NCBI GenBank assembly: GCA_029202665.1
Contig: CP119326.1
Coordinates: 1,612,001-1,676,000 of the forward strand
Direction of reading: 5' to 3'
DNA length: 64,000 nt
From: Candidatus Brevundimonas colombiensis
Lineage (GTDB): Bacteria > Pseudomonadota > Alphaproteobacteria > Caulobacterales > Caulobacteraceae
The notes beneath the pieces were generated by a model. It ran no database searches, had not been told where the DNA came from, and saw only the letters and a program-made list of their open reading frames with translations. Within the stretch, counting starts at the first letter, position 1. Each line of letters begins with the position of its first letter. Below, in pieces: positions 16,476 through 24,901 of this stretch. The position numbers and the translations under genes are program-made.

Positions 16476-17276
16476 ATGAGTGTGATAGGAGCGATCGGAG
16501 AGCAGGCGTTTGCCGGCCGGCTTCTGGATTTTCTGTCCGAGACCTGTGGAGCTGAACATTTTGCGGCTTTCCTGTTCGATCAGGGAAGACCCAATGAGCT
16601 GTTGTCGAGCAGCCTTGACGGCACGGACACGGCGCACCGACAGACCAATCTCTATCTCAATGGCCAGCACTGGCGGCGCGACCCCACGATGATCGAGGCC
16701 CGCAAGGCCATGAGCGACGGTGGATCGGGGCTTTACCGGATGAATGTTCAGGGCCTGCCCCACAACGAGCTGCGGGACCTGATCTACGGCAGCAAGCAAA
16801 TCTGCGAGCGCGTGTTGATGGTGGGCAAGACCGAACACGCCACCATTGGACTAAGCCTGCTTCGATCTCATAGCCGGGGCGCGTTTTCGAACGCCGAGCT
16901 TGATGGATTGACCAAGGCGGCGGCGACGCTCTTGACGCTGGTCGATCGCCACGCCCGGTTCAGCTTTCCCCGGTTCGATCTGTCGATTTCGCTGACGTCT
17001 CTGGGTGAAATCGAAGAGGCGATCGCCGCCGCGCAAGAGAGTTTCCCGCGCCGGGAAGCCGAGGTCTGCGCCCGAATTCTCTATGGCGTCGCCACAGCCG
17101 GGATCGCCTCCGATCTCGGGATCGGCGAGGAAACCGTCATGACCTATCGCAAGCGAATCTATCAGCGTCTCGCCATCGGCAGCCAGCGCGAGTTGCTGGT
17201 CTGGTATCTGCGTCAATGGAGCCAGGTGCGCGGCTGCCTCGCGTCGTCGGCGTCCGGACAGCCGCTGGTTCACTGA
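16476..17276 (+). CDS. LuxR-type transcriptional regulator
   Basis: About 266 residues from ATG 16476; the frame is open upstream to a TTG at 16386, but no strong ribosome-binding site separates the options. The C-terminal domain is a LuxR helix-turn-helix: REAEVCARILYGVATAGIAS, then DLGIGEETVMTYRKRIYQRL. The N-terminal 180 residues form a regulatory domain without recognisable receiver or autoinducer motifs (begins SVIGAIGEQAFAGRLLDFL). Its place at the head of the 17.4-22.3 kb operon suggests it activates those catabolic genes in response to a pathway compound, as LuxR-type activators do in some steroid degraders; that link is inference. Confidence 0.85.
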   Translation: MSVIGAIGEQAFAGRLLDFLSETCGAEHFAAFLFDQGRPNELLSSSLDGTDTAHRQTNLYLNGQHWRRDPTMIEARKAMSDGGSGLYRMNVQGLPHNELRDLIYGSKQICERVLMVGKTEHATIGLSLLRSHSRGAFSNAELDGLTKAAATLLTLVDRHARFSFPRFDLSISLTSLGEIEEAIAAAQESFPRREAEVCARILYGVATAGIASDLGIGEETVMTYRKRIYQRLAIGSQRELLVWYLRQWSQVRGCLASSASGQPLVH

Positions 17277-17365
17277 CGGTCCCCTTTCGGGGGGATAGTC
17301 CGCACGCGAGTCCGCGATAGGGTGCGATATCCGATGGGTGGTTGGGATCGCTGGGTGGCTTGGCT

Positions 17366-18166
17366 TTGACGGACGCGGATTATTTCGTCGACAAGACGGT
17401 CCTGGTGACAGGGGCCGCTTCAGGCATCGGCCTGGCTGCGGCGGCTGCCTTCGCCCGTCTGGGCGCCGCTGTCTGTGTAAACGACCGGACGTCCGACGCC
17501 GTGGGCGTCGTTGTCGATGATCTTGTTTCGAAGGGATATCGAGCGTCGGCTGCTGTCGCGGACGTCACCGATCCAGAAGCCGTTGATCAGGCGGTGGCGA
17601 CGGTTGTCGAGCGTCATGGAAAGATCGACGTGCTCGTGAACAGCGCGGGTGTGTTCTACCACGGACCCGCCGCAGACGTATCGGCGGAGGCGTGGCGTCG
17701 GGTCATCGCGGTCGACCTGGACGGCGTCTTTTTCTGGTCGCAAGCAGCGGCGCGACACAGCATGTTGCGCCAGGGCGAGGGGGCGATCGTCAATGTGTCC
17801 TCGCTGGCCGGCTTGGTAGCTGGACCGGGGTCCGCGCCCTACACCGCCGCCAAACACGGCGTCGTCGGCCTCACCAAGGCGCTGGCTGTCGAATGGGGAC
17901 CTTGCGGCATTCGCGTCAACGCCGTTTGCCCGGGGCTGACGGAGACGCCCATGGTCGTCTCGGCCTGGGAAGGGCGCGCTGACGCCTATGCCCAACGCCT
18001 CGCCCGTATTCCTCTTGGTATCGCGGCGAAACCGGACGACCAGGCGGATGCGATCGTCTTCCTGGCGTCCCATCGGGCGCGGTCCGTCAACGGACTGATC
18101 ATGAATGTCGACGGCGGAACGGCGGCCTTGTCGTCCGGCTATGCGGCGACCGCGCAGAAACAATGA
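17366..18166 (+). CDS. Short-chain dehydrogenase/reductase
   Basis: About 266 residues from TTG 17366 (a TTG at 17342 is also in frame). Motifs: TVLVTGAASGIGLA, DVLVNSAGVF, Ser in IVNVSSLAG, catalytic YTAAK, and IMNVDGGTAAL near the C-terminus. An NAD(P)-dependent alcohol/ketone oxidoreductase of the FabG-like group. First enzyme of the co-directional run SDR - SnoaL-like - SDR - MaoC - thiolase-like - DUF35 - enoyl-CoA hydratase, in which most neighbours overlap or lie within a few bases. The particular hydroxyl substrate is not known. Confidence 0.92.
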   Translation: MTDADYFVDKTVLVTGAASGIGLAAAAAFARLGAAVCVNDRTSDAVGVVVDDLVSKGYRASAAVADVTDPEAVDQAVATVVERHGKIDVLVNSAGVFYHGPAADVSAEAWRRVIAVDLDGVFFWSQAAARHSMLRQGEGAIVNVSSLAGLVAGPGSAPYTAAKHGVVGLTKALAVEWGPCGIRVNAVCPGLTETPMVVSAWEGRADAYAQRLARIPLGIAAKPDDQADAIVFLASHRARSVNGLIMNVDGGTAALSSGYAATAQKQ

Positions 18167-18190
18167 CACCCAACATCGAAAGAGTCTGAC

Positions 18191-18607
18191 GTGACCGACA
18201 CAAACCTGGACAAGTTGAACCGCTTTGGAAAGGCGGCGGTTTTCGCCAAGGACGCCGACGACGCGCTCAAGATTCAGCAGTCCCTGCTGCATGAAGACTT
18301 CGAAATCATCGAGGCGCCGGGTCTTCCCTATGGCGGGACCTACCGCGGTCTCAAGGGTTGGGGCGATTTGATCGCGACGATCAAAACGATTTGGAATCCG
18401 GTTCGCGTCACGCCGCTATGGACCATCGGCGATCCGAATGGCGACCAGTTCGGAAAAATGTATCGCGTGAGCGGCGCATCCTCGGTCACCGGCAAGACCT
18501 TCGACACCACCATCTTCGAACTGTGGGAATTCAAGGACGGAAAGATCATCCGTACACGTCCCTATTACTGGGACACACACGAGCTTAACGCCTTGCATAA
18601 GGCCTGA
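18191..18607 (+). CDS. SnoaL-like / NTF2-fold protein
   Basis: 138 residues from GTG 18191. Features of the NTF2/ketosteroid-isomerase fold: an N-terminal helix (DKLNRFGKAAVFAKDADD), the cone-entry LPYGGTYRGLKGWGDLI, and beta strands ending FELWEFKDGKIIRTRPYYWD. Members isomerise, dehydrate or cyclise small ring compounds, or act as binding proteins. No catalytic Asp pair can be assigned by eye. Tightly placed between two SDRs (24 bp and 3 bp gaps), so it is probably part of the same pathway, perhaps moving a double bond in a ring ketone. Confidence 0.75.
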   Translation: MTDTNLDKLNRFGKAAVFAKDADDALKIQQSLLHEDFEIIEAPGLPYGGTYRGLKGWGDLIATIKTIWNPVRVTPLWTIGDPNGDQFGKMYRVSGASSVTGKTFDTTIFELWEFKDGKIIRTRPYYWDTHELNALHKA

Positions 18608-18610
18608 GGC

Positions 18611-19525
18611 ATGACTGTGACTTATGACAACAGGGTGGCCATCGTCACGGGGGCAGGCGGCGGTCTGGGGCGCGAACACGCGATCCTGCTGGCCCGTCAT
18701 GGCGTCTCAGTGGTGGTCAACGACATCGGCGCGCACCCGGAAACCCAGGCGCCAATGGCCGATCGCGTCGTGGACGAAATCCGCGCGTTTGGGGGAAAGG
18801 CCGTCGCCAACTACGACAGCGTGGACACCGCAGTCGCTGCGCAGCGGATCATAGCCACCGCAATCGATGCGTTCGGAAGGCTGGACATTCTGGTGAACAA
18901 CGCCGGGATTTTGCGCGACAGGTCGTTCGCCAAGGTGGAGCTGGCCGATTTCGAACTGGTCCTGCGCGTCCACCTCATGGGAGCGATCTATTGCACCCAT
19001 GCCGCCTGGCCGCATCTGATCGAGCAGAAGCATGGACGGGTCATCCTGACGACTTCGGTCGCCGGCCTCAATGGCAACTTTGGCCAGTCGGCCTATGGCG
19101 CCGCCAAGATGGGTATGATCGGCCTGATGAACTGTCTCGCTCTGGAGGGGCGCAAGAGCAATGTGCTCATCAACGCCGTATCGCCCGGCGCGCAGACCCG
19201 TATGACGGAGGCCGTCAATCCAGCGCATCTGGTCCCCTATCTGGACCCTGCCCTTATCTCGCCCATGGTCGCCTGGCTCGCCAGCGACGAATGCAATGTG
19301 TCAGGCGAAATTTTCTGGGCGGCAGCGGGCGGATTCGCTCGGTACCATTACTTCGAGACCGAAGGCGTTCAGTTTGATCCGTTGGCTTCGGTGACGCCGC
19401 AGATGGTGGCCGAGTCCATCGACACGATCCGCGATTTGAAGAGGCCCATTCCCAGCGTGCCGGGATCCTTCGGACGGTTCGAAGAGCGTCTTCGCGCCGT
19501 CGGTCGTTGGGACGCGCCCGAATGA
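18611..19525 (+). CDS. SDR, 3-hydroxyacyl-CoA dehydrogenase of the MFE-2 type
   Basis: 304 residues, longer than a classical SDR. Starts VAIVTGAGGGLGREHA, then LDILVNNAGILRDRSFAK and LTTSVAGLNGNFGQSAYGAAK. The phrases GGGLGR, NNAGILRDRSF and GNFGQ are characteristic of the (3R)-hydroxyacyl-CoA dehydrogenase unit of peroxisomal multifunctional enzyme 2 (17beta-HSD4) and its bacterial relatives. Paired with the overlapping MaoC gene (4 bp), it re-creates the MFE-2 pair hydratase 2 plus dehydrogenase as separate proteins. It would oxidise a 3-hydroxyacyl-CoA to the 3-ketoacyl-CoA. Confidence 0.88.
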   Translation: MTVTYDNRVAIVTGAGGGLGREHAILLARHGVSVVVNDIGAHPETQAPMADRVVDEIRAFGGKAVANYDSVDTAVAAQRIIATAIDAFGRLDILVNNAGILRDRSFAKVELADFELVLRVHLMGAIYCTHAAWPHLIEQKHGRVILTTSVAGLNGNFGQSAYGAAKMGMIGLMNCLALEGRKSNVLINAVSPGAQTRMTEAVNPAHLVPYLDPALISPMVAWLASDECNVSGEIFWAAAGGFARYHYFETEGVQFDPLASVTPQMVAESIDTIRDLKRPIPSVPGSFGRFEERLRAVGRWDAPE

Positions 19526-19974
19526 GGATGTTCGGCGCTGCTTCTGAACTGGCCGACGCCATCGGAGAAACCTTCGGTCCCGGGTCATGGTTGACGGTCG
19601 ATCAGGAGATGATCAGCGCCTTCGCCGACCTGACCGGCGACCGCCAATGGGTTCACACCGATCCTGATCGCGCCGCGCGCGAGATGCCCGGCGGCAAGAC
19701 GATCGCTCACGGATATCTGCTGCTCTCCCTCCTGGGACGGCTGATCCCCGAACTCTATTCGGTTCAGGCTCGTACGGTCCTGAACTATGGCGTCGACAAG
19801 CTGAGGTTCCTGGCGCCCGTCCCGTCTGGCGCACGGATCCGGGCGCGGGTCAGCCCGAAAGCTTGTGACGCCGTTTCCAACGGTGCGCGCGTCACTTGTG
19901 AACTCGCCATCGAGATCGAGGGCTTGGAAAAACCGGCGCTGATCGCGAGCTATATCTTTCTCTATCTCGATTGA
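19522..19974 (+). CDS. MaoC-like (R)-specific enoyl-CoA hydratase
   Basis: 150 residues, single hot-dog domain. The hydratase 2 motif is present with Asp near residue 40 and His near 45 (LTGDRQWVHTDPDRA), followed by KTIAHGYLLLSLLG. It adds water to a trans-2-enoyl-CoA to give the (R)-3-hydroxyacyl-CoA. ATG 19522 overlaps the stop of the SDR. The next gene is a thiolase-like protein lacking the usual Cys, followed by DUF35; in actinobacterial cholesterol degradation, a MaoC/DUF35 hydratase hands its product to the Ltp2 retro-aldolase. The same handover is proposed here. Confidence 0.92.
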   Translation: MRMFGAASELADAIGETFGPGSWLTVDQEMISAFADLTGDRQWVHTDPDRAAREMPGGKTIAHGYLLLSLLGRLIPELYSVQARTVLNYGVDKLRFLAPVPSGARIRARVSPKACDAVSNGARVTCELAIEIEGLEKPALIASYIFLYLD

Positions 19975-19982
19975 GGTCCGCG

Positions 19983-21152
19983 ATGAGTCTGAACGGCGCC
20001 GCCTATGTGGCGGGAGCATTCGAACACCCGACCCGCAAGGCGATCGGCAAGACGATCGCCCAGTTGCATGCCGAGGTGGCGAAGGGAGCCTTGGACGACG
20101 CCGGCCTCAGTCTGTCCGACGTGGATGGCTATTTCTGCGCCAGCGATGCGCCTGGCCTCGGCGCCTTGTCGATGGCGGAGTATCTGGGTATCCGGCCGCG
20201 CTACGTCGACAATACGAACACCGGCGGATCGGCCTATATCCTGGCCGTCGGCCATGCGGCCCAGGCCATCGCGACGGGGAAATGCTCCGTGGTTCTGATC
20301 ACCATGGCCGGCATGCCGCGCATGGGGCAATCGGTGGGCGGCGAAATCGCCTACATGAGCGATCCCGCGGCGCCCGACGTGCCCTACGAACTACCCTTCA
20401 ATCCCGCCACCGTGGGTCTCTACGCGCTCTCAGCCGGGCGTCACATGCACCAGTTCGGCACCACGAGCGAGCAGCTTGCATGGGTCAAGGTTGCGGCGTC
20501 AGAACACGCCCGACACAACCCCCACGCCATGTTGCGGGATGTCGTGACCGTGGATGATGTGCTGGCGTCGCCGATGATCGCCGACCCCCTGCACAAGCTG
20601 GACTGCTGCGTCACGAGCGATGGGGGCGGCGCGCTGGTGATCGTCAGCCCGGAAGTCGCTCGCCGCCTGGCGCGCCCCATGGTCAAGCTTCGCGGCGCCG
20701 GCGAGGCCATCAGCTATCTTGATGCGGCATCGCCCGACATCACCACATCTGCGGCGGCCGTCTCGGGTGAGATCGCCTTTAAAGAGGCGGGGGTCAAGCC
20801 GACGGACATCCAGTACGCTTCCCTCTACGACAGCTTCACGATCACCGTGATCGTGCAGCTTGAAGACCTCGGCTTTTGTCCCAAGGGGCGGGGCGGACGT
20901 TTCGTGGCCGACGGGGGGCTCATATCGGGGATCGGTTCCCTGCCGGTGAATACGGACGGCGGCGGGCTCTGCAACAATCACCCTGCCTTCCGAGGCGGGA
21001 TGCCCAAGATGATCGAAGCCGTTCGACAACTGCGGGGGGAGGCGCATCCGGCGGTTCAGGTTCCGAACTGTGGTCTGGCGCTCGTCAACGGTCTGGGGGG
21101 CTACCTTCCCACCCGGCATGGCGCGGCCACCGTCATTCTGGAAAGAATCTAG
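19983..21152 (+). CDS. Thiolase-fold Ltp2-like protein (probable retro-aldolase)
   Basis: 389 residues, SCP-x/thiolase family fold: N-terminal AAYVAGAFEHPTRKAIGKT, and the region where the acylated Cys normally lies reads VDNTNTGGSAYILAVG, with Thr/Gly/Gly/Ser at about 80-83 and no Cys. The GHPxGATG histidine motif is replaced by LCNNHPAFRGG, and the C-terminal CxG loop by LGGYLPTRHG. The absence of the nucleophile argues against thiolysis. Ltp2-type aldolases share this loss, work with a DUF35 partner (encoded 2 bp downstream) and use Tyr residues; Tyr near 282 in SLYDSFT is a candidate. It would cleave a tertiary beta-hydroxyacyl-CoA into a ketone and a short acyl-CoA. The name as aldolase is inference. 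Confidence 0.78.
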   Translation: MSLNGAAYVAGAFEHPTRKAIGKTIAQLHAEVAKGALDDAGLSLSDVDGYFCASDAPGLGALSMAEYLGIRPRYVDNTNTGGSAYILAVGHAAQAIATGKCSVVLITMAGMPRMGQSVGGEIAYMSDPAAPDVPYELPFNPATVGLYALSAGRHMHQFGTTSEQLAWVKVAASEHARHNPHAMLRDVVTVDDVLASPMIADPLHKLDCCVTSDGGGALVIVSPEVARRLARPMVKLRGAGEAISYLDAASPDITTSAAAVSGEIAFKEAGVKPTDIQYASLYDSFTITVIVQLEDLGFCPKGRGGRFVADGGLISGIGSLPVNTDGGGLCNNHPAFRGGMPKMIEAVRQLRGEAHPAVQVPNCGLALVNGLGGYLPTRHGAATVILERI

Positions 21153-21154
21153 CC

Positions 21155-21517
21155 ATGGGTGAAGTCATCGACGTGAATGCTCCGGCTTGGCTGTCGCCGG
21201 AGGGCGCTCTGTTGATCGGTCGGGATACGGTGACCGGATCGGCGTTCTACCCGCCGCGCCCCCTGGCGCCGCGAACGCTCAACGTCGCCGACGCCGTGGC
21301 CGCATCGGGCAAAGGGCGCATCTATGCCTTCAGCGCCGTGCGTCGCATGGGACCGGACGTTTTTGTGCTGGCCATGGTCATTCTGGAGGAGGGGCCAACG
21401 CTTCTGACGCGCATCGTCGATTGCACGCCGGAAACCATAGTCATCGGCGCGGAGGTCTCAATGGTCGTTCGGGACCTCGGTGGAGCCCCTGCGCCTTGCT
21501 TCGCTCTGCTGACGTGA
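21155..21517 (+). CDS. DUF35 / OB-fold acyl-CoA-associated protein without zinc-ribbon cysteines
   Basis: 120 residues. The C-terminal OB-fold (GRIYAFSAVRRMGPDVFVLA, then PTLLTRIVDCTPETIVIGAE) is typical of DUF35 partners of thiolase-like proteins. The N-terminal rubredoxin-like zinc ribbon normally has four Cys around a PPR motif; here the segment reads GRDTVTGSAFYPPRPLAP with none, so no zinc should bind. The PPR signature is kept. Together with the Ltp2-like protein it probably forms a heteromer in which DUF35 supplies structural contacts or CoA binding. GTGA overlaps the next gene. Confidence 0.8.
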   Translation: MGEVIDVNAPAWLSPEGALLIGRDTVTGSAFYPPRPLAPRTLNVADAVAASGKGRIYAFSAVRRMGPDVFVLAMVILEEGPTLLTRIVDCTPETIVIGAEVSMVVRDLGGAPAPCFALLT

Positions 21518-22284
21518 CCGCCGAACCGTCGATCCTCCATCGCCGCGAGGGCGACATGGCGGTCCTCACATTGAATCGGCCCGATGTGCTGAACGCCTTC
21601 AGCCTCGAGATGGTCGATCGGCTCTTGGAGTTGCTGCAGCAGGTGCGAGCAGACGGGTCTCGCGCTCTGCTGATCAATGCATCTGGGCGTGCCTTTTGCA
21701 CGGGGGCCGATCTGAGGGATCCGTGCGCCCGAACCCCACGCGTGCTGGAGAGCCATTTCAATCCGCTGATCCAGATGATTTTCGCCTTGGAGCTTCCGGT
21801 CGTCGCAGCGGTGAATGGCGCCGCGATAGGCATCGGTTGCTCGTTGGCGCTGTGCGCCGATCTTGTCCTTGCCGGCCGGTCGGCCTTTTTCCAGCAGTCT
21901 TTCGCTAACGTGGGGCTGGCGCCTGACGGAGGTGCGACCTGGGTCCTTCCCCGGCTCATCGGGCGCGCGCGCGCTAACGCCATGTTGCTGACTGCCGAGC
22001 GGACGCCTGCGGATTTGGCCGAACGCTGGGGCCTGATTTACCGCGCGGTGGACGACGAGGCGCTGCTCGACCGCGCCCTTGAAGCCACGGAACGGTTCGC
22101 GACAGGTCCCACCCGCGCCTATGCGCTCATCCGCCAAGGCGTTCATTTCGCGCAAGACGCGACGTTGGAAGACGCCCTTGCTCAAGAAGTTCGTAGTCAG
22201 GACGCGGCGTTCTTGACCCAGGACCATGCGGAAGCCGTGGCGGCCATTATGGAGCGACGCATCCCGCAGTTCAGGGGATGTTGA
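21514..22284 (+). CDS. Enoyl-CoA hydratase/isomerase family protein
   Basis: 256 residues from GTG 21514, which overlaps the DUF35 stop. Crotonase fold: AVLTLNRPDVLNAFSLEM, RAFCTGADL, oxyanion segment AAVNGAAIGIGCSLALCADL, and FANVGLAPDGGATWVLPRLI. The segment VGLAPDGGATW carries Asp at the position of the second catalytic residue, the pattern of PaaG-like delta-isomerases and some hydratases rather than the two-Glu pattern. The substrate may be a ring or branched enoyl-CoA. Last gene of the LuxR-led operon; its 3' end overlaps the convergent Gfo/Idh gene by 14 bp. Confidence 0.9.
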   Translation: MTAEPSILHRREGDMAVLTLNRPDVLNAFSLEMVDRLLELLQQVRADGSRALLINASGRAFCTGADLRDPCARTPRVLESHFNPLIQMIFALELPVVAAVNGAAIGIGCSLALCADLVLAGRSAFFQQSFANVGLAPDGGATWVLPRLIGRARANAMLLTAERTPADLAERWGLIYRAVDDEALLDRALEATERFATGPTRAYALIRQGVHFAQDATLEDALAQEVRSQDAAFLTQDHAEAVAAIMERRIPQFRGC

Positions 22285-23404
22285 GCCGGACGTCTTCCAC
22301 AGCCATACGGCGCCCTTCTGTCGCAGACGTCTGAATGGCCTGAATGAGCTGGTGTGTCTTCACGGCGTCGGCAAAGGTCGGGACGTCTCCGATGTGACGG
22401 GTCAGCTGGCTGTGAAGCGCAGCATAGGCGTTCGCCACGGTGAAGGCATGGGATGACGGCGGGACATCGAAATCCTGCATGAAGTCGGGTTCGGGCATCG
22501 GGGCCAGACCTTTCGCTGCGTCGCGCGCGCCTGAAAGCGTGACCTGGCCATACTGAAGATGGCCGTTGCCGCCCGATATCCAGAGTTCGCCTTCGTCGCC
22601 CAGGATTTGCCAGTTGAAGTTCGGGCCGCGTGATGCGCCTCCCCGGAAATGAAATGCGGCCACGACGCCGTCCTGCAGTTCGCCATGCACGGCGACCTGG
22701 TCGGGCGCCGTGGCTTTGATACGATCACCCCCGGGAATGACCTCCACCAGCGGGCGCCGAACGGCGAGCGTGGCCGACACGTTTTGGAACGGGGTCAACG
22801 CCCACTGCACCAGATCCACAGTGTGTCCGAAGGGGATCGTCAACATTGTCGCCCCTGTCGAGACGTCGTTGAGATAGACGCCTGAAGGATAGGTGACGCC
22901 GCCCCATGGTCGTCCGCCGTCCGCGACAATCGTTGTGGAGAGAACGCGACCGACATAGCCGCTGGCGATCAGATCTCGGACCTGGCGCAGAACCGGGGCG
23001 GAGCGCGCCTGAAGCCCGACGAAGTTCGCGACGCCTCTGTCTGCGGCCAGCCGCTCCAGATAGATCGCTTCATCCAGGCCGTTCCCCAGGGGCCACTCGC
23101 AATAGACAGCCTTGCCCGCGCTGATCGCGGCTTCCGTCAAGGATTTGTGTTCCGGAACTTTGACGGCGATCACGATCAAGTCGATATCGGGACGGTTCGC
23201 CAGGACGTGGGGGTCGTCAGTGTGAAAGGCGACGTTGTGCTTCTCGCCTGCGGCGCGAGCTGCCTCCGGCGAGGATCCACAAAGGCCCCTGACCTCATAT
23301 CGTGAACCCAGCGCCCGCAGCGCGGGCAGGTGGGCGTTGGCGGCCCATCCCCCATTGGCGCTCAATCCGATGATCCCCACGCCGACGGTCGCTGACATCT
23401 GCAT
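22271..23404 (-). CDS. Gfo/Idh/MocA family oxidoreductase (Gal80-like)
   Basis: 377 residues. N-terminal Rossmann GVGIIGLSANGGWAANAHLP binds NAD(P); the C-terminal domain continues through NFNWQILGDEGELWISGGNG. The family's EKP motif, whose Lys takes part in catalysis, is changed: the segment reads VYCEWPLGN. The Trp is the arrangement in yeast Gal80, a dinucleotide-binding regulator without enzyme activity, so this protein may sense NAD(P) or act on an unusual substrate. The first Met and the Met two codons later share an AAGGGA ribosome-binding sequence. It is divergent to a P450 and convergent with the previous operon. Confidence 0.88.
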   Translation of the reverse strand: MQMSATVGVGIIGLSANGGWAANAHLPALRALGSRYEVRGLCGSSPEAARAAGEKHNVAFHTDDPHVLANRPDIDLIVIAVKVPEHKSLTEAAISAGKAVYCEWPLGNGLDEAIYLERLAADRGVANFVGLQARSAPVLRQVRDLIASGYVGRVLSTTIVADGGRPWGGVTYPSGVYLNDVSTGATMLTIPFGHTVDLVQWALTPFQNVSATLAVRRPLVEVIPGGDRIKATAPDQVAVHGELQDGVVAAFHFRGGASRGPNFNWQILGDEGELWISGGNGHLQYGQVTLSGARDAAKGLAPMPEPDFMQDFDVPPSSHAFTVANAYAALHSQLTRHIGDVPTFADAVKTHQLIQAIQTSATEGRRMAVEDVRLNIP

Positions 23405-23614
23405 TTCCCTTTTGAATAAGAAGCATAGCCGATGCCGGCCCGTATCCTATCCCGGGCGGGAGGGACCGCCGCCTAAGTCGACCCTCAGGCTGGTCCCCAA
23501 GCAAAGGGACAGACCGGAGGCCTGCGGAAGCCAATGATCGGGTGATAGACTGGCTGCCTCAGGCGGGGAAGCAAACGCTGATCGCCGCCTCCGCCAATCA
23601 TTTGGGAGCCATTG

Positions 23615-24829
23615 ATGATGACCGACGCTCTGGAGGTCCGCGCGGAACAGCCGCCAGCGTTCGCCACCGATCCTTACGGCCTCGAGGTGCTTGAGGCGCC
23701 CTATGCATTCCAGGCTGCGTTGCGGGACGCCGGTCCAGTCGTGAGGATTGCGGAGCATGATATCTACGCCGTGGGTCGCCACGAGGAAGCCAAGTCTGTT
23801 CTGACGGACCATAGCCGCTTCATGGCTGGCGCCGGGATCGGGCTTCAGGACATTCGCAAGCCTGGCAATTTTCGTATTCCCAGTCGTTTGCTGGAGAACG
23901 ACCCGCCTGATCACACCGCCATTCGCACGGTCGTCAACCGCATCCTCAGTCCTCTCGTCATCCGAAAAGCCAAGGATGATGTGAAGCAGGAGGCCGAGGC
24001 CGTCCTGGACGGTCTTCGCGACCGCGAAGCGTTCAATGGCGTTGATGATCTGGTCGAGGCCTATGTTCTGCGCGCCTTTCCCAAGGTTGTCGGCGTACAG
24101 TTGCCGCGCACCGAGACCCTCGCGATCGGCGAGATGCGCTTCAACCAGTCGGGTCCGCCCAACGCTCTTTATCATCGGGCCATCGCCAATGCGCAGCCCT
24201 ATCTCGAGTGGTTTGAGGAAAGCTGCTCACGCGCCAAGGTGGCTTCGGGATCCATTTCGGACCTCCTGTTCGACGCCGAGGATGCGGGTTCGCTTCCAGA
24301 AGGCGTCGCTTCGAACATTGTCCGCTCGTTTGTCGGCGGGGGAACGGATTCGACCATAAGCGGCCTGGGCACGACGGTGCGTCATCTCGCCCAGGACCCC
24401 GACCAATGGGCGATTCTGGCGGCGGACCCTTCCAAGGTGAAAACCGCGCTCGACGAAGGCATCCGCATGGAGGCGCCGTTCCAGGTCACCTACCGCACTA
24501 CGCGCGGTCCGACCGAGCTGGCGGGTTTCGCGCTGGAAGGAGACGCCAAGATCGGCGTCTTCCTGGGTGCGGCCGGCCGCGATCCGCGCAAGTGGGAGAA
24601 CGCCGACCGCTTCGACCTGACCCGTCGATCCGCTGGCGTCCACCTGTCCTTCGGCACGGCCGACCACGCCTGCATCGGCCAGATGCTGGCCCGGCTCGAA
24701 GCGGAGGCGCTCCTGGCCGAGATGGTCAGCCGCATCGAGACGATCGAACTGGCGGGCGAGCCGATCTTTCGGCCGATGAACCAACTAAGGACGCTGGATT
24801 CCCTGCCGCTACGGGTTGTGTGGAAATAA
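23615..24829 (+). CDS. Cytochrome P450 (CYP199-like)
   Basis: About 404 residues; ATG 23615 or 23618 both fit the GGGAG upstream. Heme loop HLSFGTADHACIGQ with Cys near 353; the second Gly of FGxG is Ala. I-helix VGGGTDST, ExxR in DEGIRMEAP. N-terminal features (DPYGLEVLEAPYAFQAALRD, AGIGLQDIRKPGNFRIPS, LLENDPPDHTAIR) recall CYP199, P450s that demethylate or hydroxylate para-substituted benzoates. An aromatic or cyclic acid may thus be a substrate. No ferredoxin adjoins it; the ones at 11.2, 13.9 or 48.2 kb could serve. First gene before the CoA-transferase operon, 72 bp away. Confidence 0.92.
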   Translation: MMTDALEVRAEQPPAFATDPYGLEVLEAPYAFQAALRDAGPVVRIAEHDIYAVGRHEEAKSVLTDHSRFMAGAGIGLQDIRKPGNFRIPSRLLENDPPDHTAIRTVVNRILSPLVIRKAKDDVKQEAEAVLDGLRDREAFNGVDDLVEAYVLRAFPKVVGVQLPRTETLAIGEMRFNQSGPPNALYHRAIANAQPYLEWFEESCSRAKVASGSISDLLFDAEDAGSLPEGVASNIVRSFVGGGTDSTISGLGTTVRHLAQDPDQWAILAADPSKVKTALDEGIRMEAPFQVTYRTTRGPTELAGFALEGDAKIGVFLGAAGRDPRKWENADRFDLTRRSAGVHLSFGTADHACIGQMLARLEAEALLAEMVSRIETIELAGEPIFRPMNQLRTLDSLPLRVVWK

Positions 24830-24901
24830 CCACCCCCCTTCTGAAACACGGAAACGCCCGCGGAGCGATACCGGTGCGCGGGTTGGATAAGGACTGACGT
24901 C

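Noticed and set aside
19983..21152. Ordinary thiolase
   Set aside because: The nucleophilic Cys and the His motif are replaced, and a DUF35 partner follows.
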